DNA from: Nocardiopsis sp. CNT312
GTDB taxonomy: Bacteria; Actinomycetota; Actinomycetes; Streptosporangiales; Streptosporangiaceae
Direction of reading: 5' to 3'
NCBI RefSeq assembly: GCF_000515115.1
Contig: NZ_AZXF01000033.1
Location: forward strand, 1-57,115
DNA: 57,115 nucleotides
Shown: piece after piece, positions 36,256 through 45,593 of the stretch
Layout: each line of letters begins with the position of its first letter
Position numbering within the stretch: position 1 is the first letter of the stretch
Made by a program: the position numbers and the translations under genes
The notes under the pieces: generated by a model
Databases searched by the model: none
The model's input: the letters and a program-made list of their open reading frames with translations, nothing else
Told to the model about the DNA's origin: nothing

Positions 36256-37364
36256 CGCTCCCACCCATCCCCGACCGCGCGCCGCTGATCGCTGACCGGC
36301 TCGCCCCCGTCCTGGACCAGATGCCCGACCCCAGCGGCGGCACGGCCGCCGCGGACCTGGAGCACACGCTCGCCCAGGCACTGGGGGTCGCGCACGTGGT
36401 GGCGGTCTCCTCCGGCACCACGGCCCTGCACGCCGCGCTGGCGGCGTGCGGTATCGGGCCGGGCGACGAGGTCCTGGTGCCGGCGCTGAGCGTCGCCATG
36501 AGCGCGGCCCCCGTGGTGGCCCTGGGGGCGCGCCCGGTGTTCGTCGACTCCGACACGGCCACGTGGGACGTGGACTACGACGACGCCGCCCGCAAGGTCA
36601 CCGGGAGCACCCGCGCGATCGTCCCGGTGCACCTGTGGGGGCGGATGGGGGATCCGGCCGCCCTGGCGGGCTTCGCCTCCGAGCACGGGCTCATCGTCGT
36701 GGAGGACGCCGCGCAGGCCATCGGCACCACCCGAGACGGCCACCGGGCGGGCACCGTCGGCGCCGCGGGCTGCTTCAGCATGAAGGACGGCAAGATCCTG
36801 TGGAGCAGCGAGGGCGGGTTCCTGGCCACCGGCCGCCCAGAGGTCGCCGAGCACGCCCGTGCGTGGCGCAGCCACTGGCAGCCGCCCCCACAGGGCCAGG
36901 TCCCACAGTCCCGTGCGGCCACCAACGCCCGCCTGGCCGCCCCACTGGCCGCGATCGCCTCGGCCAACCTCCACCACCTAGACGAGCTGGTCCAGCTGCG
37001 CCGCGCCCAGACGCGCCACCTGCTCAACGCCCTGGAACACGCACTCGGCCTGCGCCGCCTGGCCCCGGCCCGGGGGGAGGAGTGGAACGCCTACGCCCCG
37101 CTGCTGCACCTGGACCTGCCCCGCCCCCGGGCGTTCGCCGAGCACCTCGCCTCGCGGGGGGTACCCAGCTCCACCGGCACCTTCCGCCTCGTGCCCTGCG
37201 ACACCAGGCCCGCCTTCACCGACCCGGGGCGGGCGCCGTGCCGCGGAGCCGCCCAGATCCTGGACCGCACGCTCGCCGTGGTCCTGACCGAACACGACAG
37301 GGCCCCGGACCTGGACCGCTACGCCGCTGTCATTATCCGCGAGGCCACCGCCTGGGCCAGGTGA
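36252..37364 (+). CDS. DegT/DnrJ/EryC1/StrS-family PLP aminotransferase
   Basis: 370 aa, GTG at 36252 overlapping the previous stop. Fold-type I aminotransferase of the secondary-metabolism sugar type: VAVSSGTTALHAALAACGIG near residue 50, GDEVLVPALSVAMSAAPVV near 70, VVEDAAQAIG near 155 (PLP-binding Asp), and SMKDGKILWSSEGG near 178-191 with the Schiff-base Lys in the KDGK segment. Length and motifs match the family. Likely converts a keto group, perhaps on the ribose or on an aminoacyl side chain, to an amine using Glu or Gln. Substrate unknown. Confidence 0.92.
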   Translation: MTLPPIPDRAPLIADRLAPVLDQMPDPSGGTAAADLEHTLAQALGVAHVVAVSSGTTALHAALAACGIGPGDEVLVPALSVAMSAAPVVALGARPVFVDSDTATWDVDYDDAARKVTGSTRAIVPVHLWGRMGDPAALAGFASEHGLIVVEDAAQAIGTTRDGHRAGTVGAAGCFSMKDGKILWSSEGGFLATGRPEVAEHARAWRSHWQPPPQGQVPQSRAATNARLAAPLAAIASANLHHLDELVQLRRAQTRHLLNALEHALGLRRLAPARGEEWNAYAPLLHLDLPRPRAFAEHLASRGVPSSTGTFRLVPCDTRPAFTDPGRAPCRGAAQILDRTLAVVLTEHDRAPDLDRYAAVIIREATAWAR

Positions 37365-37400
37365 TCAGCGCCCCACCGCCGACCGAGGGAGACGAAACCC

Positions 37401-38174
37401 ATGACCACCACCGTGCACCCCACATGCGACCGGGGCCCGCTGATCTCCGCCGAGGGCATCAACGGTGTCGGCAAGACCTACCTGACCAACCGCGCCGTCG
37501 AGACCCTGCCCGCTCCGGACCAGCCGTTGATGCTCGACGAGTTCTCCGAACGCGAGCACGGCCGCCACGGACTCGGCGAGAACCTGCTGGGGGCGCTGCG
37601 CGAGGCCAGCGCCGGCGACCCGTTCCTGCGCTCGGGCACCCCCATGGCCGAAGCCCTGCTCCTGCTGGCCATCAAACGCCACGACCTGGACACCGTTCTG
37701 CCCGACCTGACCCGCGGGCGCGCCGTCGTGGAGGGGCGCAGCATCGACACCACAGCCGTATGCCAGGCCCTTCTCCTGCACCCAGGCGATGCGGACGCCG
37801 CCCTGGCCACGGCCACCGCGCTGGTAGAACTCGCCTCCTCCTACCGGCCCCTGCCCGACCTGACGATCCTGGTCACCGACGACGCCGACCAGGCCGTCGT
37901 GCGCGCCCAGCGGCGCGACCAGCGCACCTTCACCCCCGAACAGGCCGACTTCATGCGCTCCGCGTGCGCCCTGTATGAGCGGCTCGCCGCCACCGACCCG
38001 GCGCGCTACCGCATCATCGACCGGCGCCTCGTCGACGAGTACGAGGCGGCCGAGCGCATCCAGTCCTGGATCCTCGGCACCGGGACTGGCCTGGGGTGTA
38101 TGCGCGAACCCTTCCAAGGCGCGCAGGCGCCCTGCCTGTGCTGCGGGCAGCGCACGGAACCGGTCTCCGCGTGA
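37401..38174 (+). CDS. Thymidylate-kinase-like P-loop enzyme 2
   Basis: 257 aa. Walker A AEGINGVGKTYLTNRA near residues 17-32; GRAVVEGRSIDTTAVCQALLL near 107-127 is the equivalent of DVVLEDRGLDSVAV in the first kinase. The shared GINGVGK core and layout show both are paralogues. The C-terminus adds a Cys cluster (LCCGQR) absent from the first enzyme, which might bind metal. Two successive phosphorylations of one intermediate, or two substrates, are possible. Stop overlaps the HAD gene (GTGA). Confidence 0.85.
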   Translation: MTTTVHPTCDRGPLISAEGINGVGKTYLTNRAVETLPAPDQPLMLDEFSEREHGRHGLGENLLGALREASAGDPFLRSGTPMAEALLLLAIKRHDLDTVLPDLTRGRAVVEGRSIDTTAVCQALLLHPGDADAALATATALVELASSYRPLPDLTILVTDDADQAVVRAQRRDQRTFTPEQADFMRSACALYERLAATDPARYRIIDRRLVDEYEAAERIQSWILGTGTGLGCMREPFQGAQAPCLCCGQRTEPVSA

Positions 38175-38836
38175 GCGCGGCCCACGCAGGGGCCTGCCCG
38201 GGCGCAGACAGCTGCGCCCCTCAACTCCCCGCCGGTATCGGGGCCCTGGTCCTGGACTTCGACGGCACCGTCGCTGACAACACCTACGGCCGTGAGCAGG
38301 CCCTGCGGGCGGCGCTGCGCCCGCACGGTGTGCACCTGGACGCGGGGTGGTACCGCCGCCACGCGGGACTGTCCATCCACGACCTGCTCACCGCCCTCCC
38401 CGGTGGAGGGCAGCTGCCCCACGAGGAGATCATCCACGCCAGCCGCACCCACTTGCTGGCCGCCGTGCACACCATCATCCCCATCGCGTGCGTCGTGGCG
38501 CTCCTGCACGCCGCACACCGCGACCGCCTGCCCTGCGCCGTGGCCTCAGGTGCCAGCCGCTTCCTGGTCGAGCCCGGGATCGACGCGCTGGGCCTGGCGC
38601 CGCTGTTCGCCGCGGTGGTCACGCGCGAGGACGCTCCGCACGGCAAACCCGCCCCCGGCTTGTACCTGGAGGCCGCCCGACGGCTCGACGTCCCCCCGCA
38701 CGCCTGTCTGGCTGTCGACGACGCCCCCGACGGCATCGCCTCCGCCCACGCCGCTGGCATGCAGGTGCTCACCGTCGTGGACGGCCACCTGGCACCCGCG
38801 ACCGCGACGCGACAACCGACCCAGTCCGCCCGATGA
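38171..38836 (+). CDS. HAD-family phosphatase
   Basis: 221 aa from the GTG at 38171. HAD motif I VLDFDGTVAD near residues 28-37, motif II AVASGASRFL near 120, motif III Lys in APHGKPAPGLYLEAARRL near 157, motif IV LAVDDAPDGIASAHAAGM near 178-195. This is the beta-phosphoglucomutase/phosphatase subgroup with a helical cap. In nucleoside clusters such an enzyme removes the 5'-phosphate late in the pathway, the likely role here. Confidence 0.9.
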   Translation: MSAAHAGACPGADSCAPQLPAGIGALVLDFDGTVADNTYGREQALRAALRPHGVHLDAGWYRRHAGLSIHDLLTALPGGGQLPHEEIIHASRTHLLAAVHTIIPIACVVALLHAAHRDRLPCAVASGASRFLVEPGIDALGLAPLFAAVVTREDAPHGKPAPGLYLEAARRLDVPPHACLAVDDAPDGIASAHAAGMQVLTVVDGHLAPATATRQPTQSAR

Positions 38837-38870
38837 CGGCCCCCGGCCGCCGCCTCCAGAGAGCCCGCTG

Positions 38871-39836
38871 ATGCCTGTCCTGCACTCCACCAAGAACCTG
38901 CACGTCGTCGAGCCGCCCACGCCCAACCGCACCGGCATCGGCGTCTTCACCTACACCGACCACTACACGGTGTTCCACTACGGTCGGATGCCCGACGCGA
39001 TCCCCGGCAAGGGCGAAGCGACGTGCCGGATGGCCGCCTTCAACTTCGCTCTGCTGGAGGAGGCGGGGATCTCCACACACTTTCGCCGGTTCATTCCCCC
39101 GAACCGGATCGAGTTCGACCTCGGCCGCCTCCCGGCCCCCGGAACCAGCCCGCCGCCGACCGACGAGGCCAACCGCCTGATCCCGGTTCAGGTCCTGTTC
39201 CGCAACGAGCTCCCCCAGGGCAGCTCCGTGCACCGACGGCTCTCCTCCGGTGCGCTGACCTTGGCTGACCTGAGCCTGGACACCGCTCCCGCAGTCGGTG
39301 AGAAGCTCCCGCGCCCGATCATCGAATATGCGACGATGCTCGACGACACCAACCGGTTCGTCACCGCATCCCAGGCCCAGCGGCTGGCCGCCTTGGACGA
39401 TGACCAGTTCCAGACCATGTGCGCAAGGGCGGTCGCGGTCAACGAGGCGTTGAGCGCCCACGCTCGCAAGCGCGGACTGGACCACTGCGACGGCAAGGTC
39501 GAGTTCCTGCTCTCCGACCAGCGCCGCCTGGTGGTCGCCGACAGCCCCGGTACCCCGGACGAGAGCCGCCTGCTGTATCAGGGAGTGCACTGCGGCAAGC
39601 AGGTGCTACGGAACTGGTATGTGGATAGCGGGCTGGAGGTGCCGACCAGCAGGCTGATCGCCCAAGGCGTGCCCCGCAGCCAGTGGCCGACCCCGGCGCC
39701 GCTGCCGTCGGAGTTCGTGCCAGTGATGTCGGACCTGTACCGGTCTCTGAGCCAGACCTGGACGGGCCAGGCCCTGTGGGACGTCCCGGACCTGGCCTGC
39801 GCCACCCGGGCCGTCACCCATCTCATCGGACGCTGA
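38871..39836 (+). CDS. SAICAR synthetase (PurC)-like ligase
   Basis: 321 aa, ATG at 38871. PurC normally couples aspartate to the carboxylate of CAIR with ATP. Family signatures: TDHYTVFHYGRMPDAIPGKG (substrate/ATP loop) near residues 25-45, RMAAFNFALLEEAGISTHF near 50, KLPRPIIEYATM near 145, LDHCDGKVEFLL near 205 (PurC D-x-K-x-E-F), and VADSPGTPDESRL near 220-232 (D-x-x-x-T-P-D-x-S-R in PurC). The motif substitutions relative to housekeeping PurC suggest altered specificity. In this cluster the plausible substrate is the 7-carboxylate of CDG or its ribotide, in place of QueC. Amino donor unknown. Confidence 0.85.
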   Translation: MPVLHSTKNLHVVEPPTPNRTGIGVFTYTDHYTVFHYGRMPDAIPGKGEATCRMAAFNFALLEEAGISTHFRRFIPPNRIEFDLGRLPAPGTSPPPTDEANRLIPVQVLFRNELPQGSSVHRRLSSGALTLADLSLDTAPAVGEKLPRPIIEYATMLDDTNRFVTASQAQRLAALDDDQFQTMCARAVAVNEALSAHARKRGLDHCDGKVEFLLSDQRRLVVADSPGTPDESRLLYQGVHCGKQVLRNWYVDSGLEVPTSRLIAQGVPRSQWPTPAPLPSEFVPVMSDLYRSLSQTWTGQALWDVPDLACATRAVTHLIGR

Positions 39837-39912
39837 TCTCCCGCGACACGGCAGGACCGACCGGCCCCACGGCACCTGGATGCCACGGAACCTACGACAG
39901 AACGGCAGGGAA

Positions 39913-40575
39913 ATGGGCGCTCTGACACGCGACCCCGCCTTCCAGGCGACGACCTTCGTGATCATCGACTTCGAGGCCACCACCCCCGCAGGCCACCCGG
40001 CCCAGCCTATCGAGGTTGCCGCCCTGGCACTGCGCCACGAGCAGGGCGAGTGGAGGGAGGCCGGCCGGAGCACATCCCTGATCCGGCCGCCCGCGTTCGC
40101 CCCGGTCACGTCCGCCAACACCATCCAGAACGGCCTGACACCGGAGCACTTCACGACGGCGCCCACCCCCGCCGAGGCCCTGGGGGCACTGGACCGGCGC
40201 TTCACCGCGGACTCGCGGTACCTGCTGGTGGCCCAGCACGCCACCACCGAGGCCAACATCATCCACCACCAGCGCGAGCACTGCCCGACACTGGCGCGCA
40301 TCGATCTCCTCGACACCATCCCGCTCGCCCGGCACCTCCTCCCGGGCCTGGACAACTACAAGCTCGACACCCTGCTGGCGCACTACAGCATCCCGTTCCC
40401 GGCCGACCGCCACCGGGCCTACGCCGACGTCGACGTCACCGCGCAGGTGTTCATGCGGCTCATCGACGCCGCCGACCGCGCAGGCGAACTCCACGACCTC
40501 GCGGACCTGGTGAAGGTCGCCGGTCGCACCGCCAAGGCCAACCTGCCCACCCAGCAAGAACTCTTCGACCTGTGA
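39913..40575 (+). CDS. DnaQ-like DEDDh 3'-5' exonuclease
   Basis: 220 aa from the ATG at 39913. Exo I FVIIDFEATTPAG (Asp, Glu), Exo II in LLVAQHATTEANIIHHQRE (the Asp is not conserved, His/Thr instead) and Exo IIIe HRAYADVDVTAQVF (His and Asp) match the DEDDh family; TIPLARHLLPGLDNYKLDTL is typical. It could cleave RNA, DNA or, like some relatives, nucleotides containing modified bases. Downstream of the PurC-like gene on the same strand with a 76-nt gap. Confidence 0.85.
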   Translation: MGALTRDPAFQATTFVIIDFEATTPAGHPAQPIEVAALALRHEQGEWREAGRSTSLIRPPAFAPVTSANTIQNGLTPEHFTTAPTPAEALGALDRRFTADSRYLLVAQHATTEANIIHHQREHCPTLARIDLLDTIPLARHLLPGLDNYKLDTLLAHYSIPFPADRHRAYADVDVTAQVFMRLIDAADRAGELHDLADLVKVAGRTAKANLPTQQELFDL

Positions 40576-40614
40576 CCGCGGATGCGGCACCCGTCTGCTG
40601 AAGGGAAAGCACCC

Positions 40615-41247
40615 ATGCCGACGACCAACGCAGCACCTGTAGAGGTGCCGTTCTGGTTCGACCCGCTGTGCCCCTGGGCGTGGATCACCTCGCGCTGGCT
40701 CCTGGAGGTGGAACAGGTCCGGCCGGTGCGCGCCCAGTGGCGGATCATGTCGCTGGCCTACCTCAACCTCGTCCAGCGCGGAGGCGAAGGGCTCAGTGCC
40801 GACTACCGGGCTCTCATGGACACGGCGTGGGGGCCGGTGCGTGTGTGCGCGGCCGCCGCCGAGCACCGCGGCGACGGCGTCCTCGGGCTGCTGTACACCG
40901 CTATCGGCACCCGGCTGCACAACCAGCGGCGGCGCGAGGACCCCACCGTCATCACCGAGGCCCTCGCCGAGGTCGGCCTACCCGAGGCCCTGGCCGCAGC
41001 CGCCACGAGCACGGAGTTCGACCAGCGCATCAAGACCTCACACCACGAGGCCTTCGACGAGGTCGGCCTGGACGTGGGAACGCCGGTGCTGCGCATCGCC
41101 GGTACAGCGCTGTTCGGGCCCGTGGTCACCCCGGCCCCGCGCGGGGAGGCTGCCGGGCGCCTGTGGGACGGCCTGACTCTGATCGCCGAGGCCGACGGGT
41201 TCTTCGAGCTCAAGCGGACCCGGGACCGCAAGGCCTCCTTCGAGTGA
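40615..41247 (+). CDS. DsbA-like thiol reductase (Rv2466c/mycothiol-dependent nitroreductase type)
   Basis: 210 aa, ATG at 40615. Thioredoxin fold with the active site VEVPFWFDPLCPWAWITSRW near residues 9-28 (CPWA, a CPWC-like site with only the first Cys), as in actinobacterial Rv2466c relatives that use mycothiol. TPVLRIAGTALFGPV near 155 contains the cis-Pro loop. It may reduce or activate a pathway intermediate, or detoxify. Convergent with the Nudix gene 36 nt away. Confidence 0.85.
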   Translation: MPTTNAAPVEVPFWFDPLCPWAWITSRWLLEVEQVRPVRAQWRIMSLAYLNLVQRGGEGLSADYRALMDTAWGPVRVCAAAAEHRGDGVLGLLYTAIGTRLHNQRRREDPTVITEALAEVGLPEALAAAATSTEFDQRIKTSHHEAFDEVGLDVGTPVLRIAGTALFGPVVTPAPRGEAAGRLWDGLTLIAEADGFFELKRTRDRKASFE

Positions 41248-41283
41248 ACGTGAGCCCTCCGGCCCGGCGACGGCCGAGTCCGG

Positions 41284-41847
41284 TCAGCCGATGCTGGCCG
41301 GCCCTCGGACCGCTCGGGCGATGCGGTGCCCCACCAGGCGCTCGGCCTCAGCAAGCGGGTACCAGTCGGCCCCTGTCACCTCCGACTCCTGGATACAGCC
41401 CACATCCACATGCGCCAGCCCGGCGAACGAGAAGCCGATGTCCAGGTGGTAGTGCTCGGGCTCGCCCTTCGCCGGCCGGGCCGGGACCAGCCCGTACTCG
41501 ACGTAGACGGGGGTGTGCGAAGCGGGGACGACCTGGCTGGGGTCGACGTCGGCCTCCTCGACCAGCTCGCGCACCGCAGCGTCGATCAGCGTGACGTCAT
41601 CCGGCTCCAGGTGGCCGCCGGGCTGCAAAAGGATCCCGCCGTAGGCGCGGTGGTTGATCAACAGCACCTCATCACCGCGGACCAGCAGCGCACCCACGGT
41701 CACGTGCATCGGAAACGTGTGCCGTGAAGCGAAGCCCTCCCCCGCGGTGAGTTGCCGCACCGGTTCGGCCAGCAGATCCGTCTCCTCTGGGTAACGCTCC
41801 AGGTAATCGGCCACGACCGCCCTGATCTCGGTGTCACTGATCGCCAC
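41284..41847 (-). CDS. Nudix hydrolase
   Basis: 187 aa from the GTG at 41847; the frame extends to 41886. The Nudix box is complete: GGHLEPDDVTLIDAAVRELV then EEAD near residues 90-112 (G-x5-E-x7-R-E-x-x-E-E), preceded by NHRAYGGILLQPGGH. It hydrolyses a nucleoside diphosphate derivative. It may clean up modified nucleotides from the pathway. Antiparallel to the operon, so regulated separately. Confidence 0.87.
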   Translation of the reverse strand: MAISDTEIRAVVADYLERYPEETDLLAEPVRQLTAGEGFASRHTFPMHVTVGALLVRGDEVLLINHRAYGGILLQPGGHLEPDDVTLIDAAVRELVEEADVDPSQVVPASHTPVYVEYGLVPARPAKGEPEHYHLDIGFSFAGLAHVDVGCIQESEVTGADWYPLAEAERLVGHRIARAVRGPASIG

Positions 41848-42103
41848 GGCGCACCCCCGCACCAACCGGAGAGCCAGGCTCTCCACAACCCGATGTTCGG
41901 AAGGCCACGATGCGCGACACGATCAGCTCCATGAGAGACGGCGGCGGAGGAGTTCGCAGCCTACCGACGGAACCGGGCCTGTGTAGGGCCAACGCGTCAT
42001 CCCACCATCGCCAAGGTGTCCTCGCGGCGCCCGTCTGCCTTTCACTGGTAGGAAGACGCGTGCCAGACCCGCACCGGTCGACCTGCGAAGCAAGGTGGCC
42101 GTC

Positions 42104-42949
42104 GTGACGCCGGATGCCCTCACTGGCTGGGATGAGGACGCCAACGCCGAGGCCTACGCCGCGTTCGCCCGCGCCTTCCCCATGTACAGCGCCACCAGCC
42201 GCGACCTCGCCGACCGCGCCCGCCTCACCGACAGCCGCCTGATCGTGGACCTGTGCGGTGGCACCGGCGTGACCGCCCAGGCGATTCTCGACCTCGCCCC
42301 GGCCCGTGCCGCAGTCATCTCCCTTGACAACGCCGCCGCCATGCAACGCGTCGGCCAGCGCATCGTGCACGACCCACGCCTGTCCTGGGTCACCGCCCCC
42401 GCCGAGCACTTGGCCGAGCACGCGCCGCCCCACCAGGTCGATGCCGTGGTGTGCAACTCCGCCATCTGGAAGACCGACGTGTCAGCCGTGGCCGCCGCGG
42501 TCCACGGCGTCCTGCGGCCCGGCGGCCGGTTCGTGTTCAACATCGGCGCCGGCTTTGCCGGCCTCACCCAGCCAAACGGGCAGGGGCGTACCGGGCCTTC
42601 ACTGGACTCATTGATCCACCGCATCGCCGCCCGGGACTACGGCTACACCCCGCCACCCACGCTCGACACCGGACCGAAGCTTCCCTTGGCAGCCGTCACG
42701 CACTTTCTGACAGAAGCAGGACTGACGGTGGTGCACACCGAAGTCACAACCCAACACACCGCCATGGCGGAGCGGAAGGCGTGGCTGTCCATCCCCATCT
42801 TCGCCCGCCCCAACGGCGATTTCACCCACGCACAGAGGTTGGACATGCTGGAGAAGGCCTACGCCCGGACCAACCCCGAGGAGACGACGATGACGAACTG
42901 GCTGGTCGTCGTGGCTCAGCGAGATGAACCTGGGAGTCCAGCCTTCTAG
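42104..42949 (+). CDS. SAM-dependent methyltransferase
   Basis: 281 aa from the GTG at 42104, chosen because AGGTGG lies 6 nt upstream (a GTG at 42095 is possible). Class I Rossmann methyltransferase: motif I LIVDLCGGTGVTAQAILDLA near residues 44-63, acidic LDN in post-I, motif IV DAVVCNSAIW near 120, GVLRPGGRFVFNIG near 140. The target is not evident; O-, N- or C-methylation of the cluster product is possible. Last gene on this strand before a decayed region, so the right boundary of the cluster is probably here. Confidence 0.87.
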   Translation: MTPDALTGWDEDANAEAYAAFARAFPMYSATSRDLADRARLTDSRLIVDLCGGTGVTAQAILDLAPARAAVISLDNAAAMQRVGQRIVHDPRLSWVTAPAEHLAEHAPPHQVDAVVCNSAIWKTDVSAVAAAVHGVLRPGGRFVFNIGAGFAGLTQPNGQGRTGPSLDSLIHRIAARDYGYTPPPTLDTGPKLPLAAVTHFLTEAGLTVVHTEVTTQHTAMAERKAWLSIPIFARPNGDFTHAQRLDMLEKAYARTNPEETTMTNWLVVVAQRDEPGSPAF

Positions 42950-42959
42950 GATCGCGGCG

Positions 42960-43410
42960 CCGACGCACGACATTAGTGGGGCAAACTTCCCAAAACGTGC
43001 ATCAGCTGTGCGTGCGCTGAGCAGGTGGCGGCCCAGGTAGCCGATGTAGACCCGGTTGGCCATGCCCGGCCCAGGTCCGGATGGAAACACAGCCGGGGGC
43101 AGCTCCCGTACTCGATGTCCAGCTTGATGTGCGCGTACATCGGCACCCGCCCACTCGGCTCCGCCTCGGAAGGCACGCGGAACAGCCGCCTCTCGTTGAG
43201 CTGCCCCGGTTGCGCACGTAGTCCAACTCCTGAGACTCCAGATATAGCGCTCCCCTGCTGACCGGCCAGCCCATCGCTGCTTCCGGCGTACTTGGGCCAC
43301 CCGCCCTTGCAATGCCCTGACCAGGCCCCGGCCAGCCTTGATAACGGCGACCGTGATGCCTTCGATCTCTGATCGTGACCTTTGCCCGTCGGGCTCGAAT
43401 CGACCACCCG
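42960..43410 (-). pseudogene. Decayed actinomycete hypothetical gene
   Basis: Fragments in three minus-strand frames (RVPMYAHIKLDIEYGSCPRL, then ANRVYIGYLGRHLLSARTAD, and upstream SSDGLAGQQ/IWSLESQELDYV) together resemble a common actinomycete protein. That protein has SGRVxMYAHxKLDxxx-type and xxxVYIGYLGxHL motifs. Several frameshifts and no intact start mean it is not functional. It fills the gap between the biosynthetic cluster and the exported proteins. Confidence 0.55.
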
Positions 43411-43580
43411 GCGACTCCAGAAACTCCGTCCTGCAAGGGACTCCGCATCGCCAACAGCCCTCCCGAGTGGGGTTTTGCCCTTGCTTGTCCTTTACTTTCC
43501 GATTCCTAGAATCTTGCTCCGTACCCTGTCCGACCAGGTGAGCAGCCCTCAGAGCTCCCGTGATCCTGCACGGAGGTGCC

Positions 43581-44138
43581 GTGCACGTCCCCCAGTCCTC
43601 TCGCTTCCCCTGGCGAGCGGCCACGGCTGCCGCGCTGCTCACCCTCACCGCGTGCAGCACACCAACGGGTCCCGAAGCGACGGACGAACCTGACGCGAGC
43701 AGCACCGCGACCGTCGACCCGGTTCAGGCCGAAGCCGCGCTGGAGGCCTACCGGTCGGCTCATGACATCTACATCGACATGCTGCAAGGCCAGCGCAGCC
43801 CAGATGACGCCCAGGTCGAACTCGAACAGCTCAGCAGCGGCCAGGCCCTTGAGTCCTTCACCAACGACGCCCGGAACTTCGCGGAGGCCGGGGTGACCTT
43901 CGAAGGCGACCCCACCTCGGACCCCGAGGTCACCGGGTTGGATCTCGACGCCGATCCCCCGGTTGCGACCATCACCGACTGCTGGGACGACACGTCCTGG
44001 CAGCCGGTCAACGGGGACGGACAGCCCTTGGAACACGTTGACGGGCCTTCCCGGCGAGTCATCAACGCGCGCGCCGAACGGCACGACGACGGCTGGGTGC
44101 TGACCCTGATGAGCCCGGAGGAGGGGCGCACATGCTGA
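43581..44138 (+). CDS. Lipoprotein
   Basis: 185 aa from the GTG at 43581, GGAGG 4-5 nt upstream. Signal peptide with lipobox LTACS near residue 23 (cleavage before Cys), followed by an acidic, Thr/Ser-rich linker and a compact domain (about 45-185) containing VDPVQAEAALEAYRSAHDIY and ATITDCWDDTSWQPVN. Resembles small actinobacterial lipoproteins with NTF2-like folds. Coupled to the next secreted protein, upstream of the Tad operon; it may help pilus assembly or surface anchoring. Confidence 0.82.
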   Translation: MHVPQSSRFPWRAATAAALLTLTACSTPTGPEATDEPDASSTATVDPVQAEAALEAYRSAHDIYIDMLQGQRSPDDAQVELEQLSSGQALESFTNDARNFAEAGVTFEGDPTSDPEVTGLDLDADPPVATITDCWDDTSWQPVNGDGQPLEHVDGPSRRVINARAERHDDGWVLTLMSPEEGRTC

Positions 44139-44848
44139 CACGGTCGTCTCTCACAGCCGCTCTGGTCGGTGTGCTCCTGCCCTTCGTGCTCGCTGTTCCG
44201 CCAGCCGCGGCCGATGGCCACGTGATCTGCTCAGACACAAAGGGAGAATGCATCATCGTCGCCGAGGACGGCGACTCCGAAGCGGGCAACGACAGCCCCA
44301 CCACAGACGAGACGGACGCCGAAGACGAACCCGCCTGCGAGATCGTGGACAGCGGAACCGCCACCTGCTCAGTCACGGTCGGCGGAGGCGGCGGCACGTC
44401 CCCGGTCCAGGTGGCCGCCCAAGCCATCGAGATGCTGCCGCTGCCCGTACCCGAGATCGGCCTGGCCCCGGACCCGTCCACGACAGCGCTCGCGGGGATG
44501 CCCGTGTGGCTGTGGGTCGAGAACCAGACCTGGACGACGGTGAGCCGCACCGCGACAGCCGGGTCGATCAGCGTGACCGCCACCGCCACCCCCGACCGCG
44601 TGGAGTGGGACATGGGAGACGGCTCATCGGTCACCTGCTACAACGCCGGACGGCCCTACACCAGCGGCGCGTCCTCCTCGTGCACCCACACCTATGAGAG
44701 CCCCAGCCGGTCGGGCCCGTACACAATCACCGCGACGGTCTACTGGCGGATCACCTGGGCGGGCAGCGGCGTTTCCGGCGGCCAGACCCTGTCCCAGACC
44801 TCGACGGCGACGCTGCCCGTCAGCGAGGCACAGGCCCTCGTCCAATAG
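44132..44848 (+). CDS. Secreted protein upstream of the Tad operon
   Basis: 238 aa; ATG at 44132 overlaps the lipoprotein gene. N-terminal signal (LVGVLLPFVLAVPPAAADG, cleavage near residue 28), a Cys-containing acidic segment, then a beta-rich region (about 130-230) with TATPDRVEWDMGDGSSVTCY and SCTHTYESPSRSGPYTITA, the pattern of a PKD-like domain. Genes of this kind occur at the head of actinobacterial Tad loci. Likely an extracellular partner of the pilus. Confidence 0.82.
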   Translation: MLTRSSLTAALVGVLLPFVLAVPPAAADGHVICSDTKGECIIVAEDGDSEAGNDSPTTDETDAEDEPACEIVDSGTATCSVTVGGGGGTSPVQVAAQAIEMLPLPVPEIGLAPDPSTTALAGMPVWLWVENQTWTTVSRTATAGSISVTATATPDRVEWDMGDGSSVTCYNAGRPYTSGASSSCTHTYESPSRSGPYTITATVYWRITWAGSGVSGGQTLSQTSTATLPVSEAQALVQ

Positions 44849-44903
44849 GCCCCCTGCTCTCCCCGCCCTCCTGTCCCACCCGTTCTCCTGGAGAGGTACC
44901 GCG

Positions 44904-45593
44904 ATGCCGGCCGCGCCGACGCGTTCCCCGCAGCACCGGACCGGGGCCAGCGATGACCAGCACATCGCCTCGGCCCCCTCGATCGCCCCGCCCGCACGCC
45001 GCCGCCCCTGGCTGATCGTGCTGGGGGTCCTGCTCATCACCACATGTGCGCTGGCAGGGGCGGCGCTGGTGCAGTCGGCGGGGGCCCGATCGCAGGTGCT
45101 CGTGGTGGCGCGGGACGTGCCCATGGGCCAGGTCGTGACCGGTGAGGATCTGGCGTTCGCCCAGGTGTCCGCCGACGCGTCGGTGGAGACGGTCCCGGCC
45201 GAACAGGCCGATGCGGTGATCGGACAGACCGCACTCGCCGACCTGGTGCCGGGCGAGCTGGTGACACTGTCGAAGGTGGATGCGTCTGCCCTGCCCGAGC
45301 CGGGGCACCAGCTGGTCGCGATCGCGTTGCGCCCCTCGCAGCTGCCCGCCCAGGGGTTGCGCGCCGGTGATGTGGTGCAGGTGGTCAGCACGCCCGGTGA
45401 GGGCGCGGAGGTGCCCACGGAGCTTCCGGCGTCGGTGAGCGCAACCGTGCTGCGCGTGGGCGAGCCCGACATGGACGGTATGACGGTGGTGGACGTGCAG
45501 ACGCCCGACACCGACGGCGCGGTGTTGGCCGCGCGGGTGGCCACGGGCCGTATCGCGCTGGTCGTGGAGTCCCCGGCTGGGGGTGGGCGCTGA
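44904..45593 (+). CDS. cpaB: CpaB/RcpC-like SAF-domain protein
   Basis: 229 aa, ATG at 44904 after GGAGAGGTACC. One transmembrane helix (about residues 37-58), then a SAF domain (VVARDVPMGQVVTGEDLAFA near 68-90; ALADLVPGELVT; QVVSTPGEGAEVP). In Tad systems CpaB/RcpC helps organise the pilus outlet in the envelope. Ends TGATG with tadZ. Confidence 0.88.
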   Translation: MPAAPTRSPQHRTGASDDQHIASAPSIAPPARRRPWLIVLGVLLITTCALAGAALVQSAGARSQVLVVARDVPMGQVVTGEDLAFAQVSADASVETVPAEQADAVIGQTALADLVPGELVTLSKVDASALPEPGHQLVAIALRPSQLPAQGLRAGDVVQVVSTPGEGAEVPTELPASVSATVLRVGEPDMDGMTVVDVQTPDTDGAVLAARVATGRIALVVESPAGGGR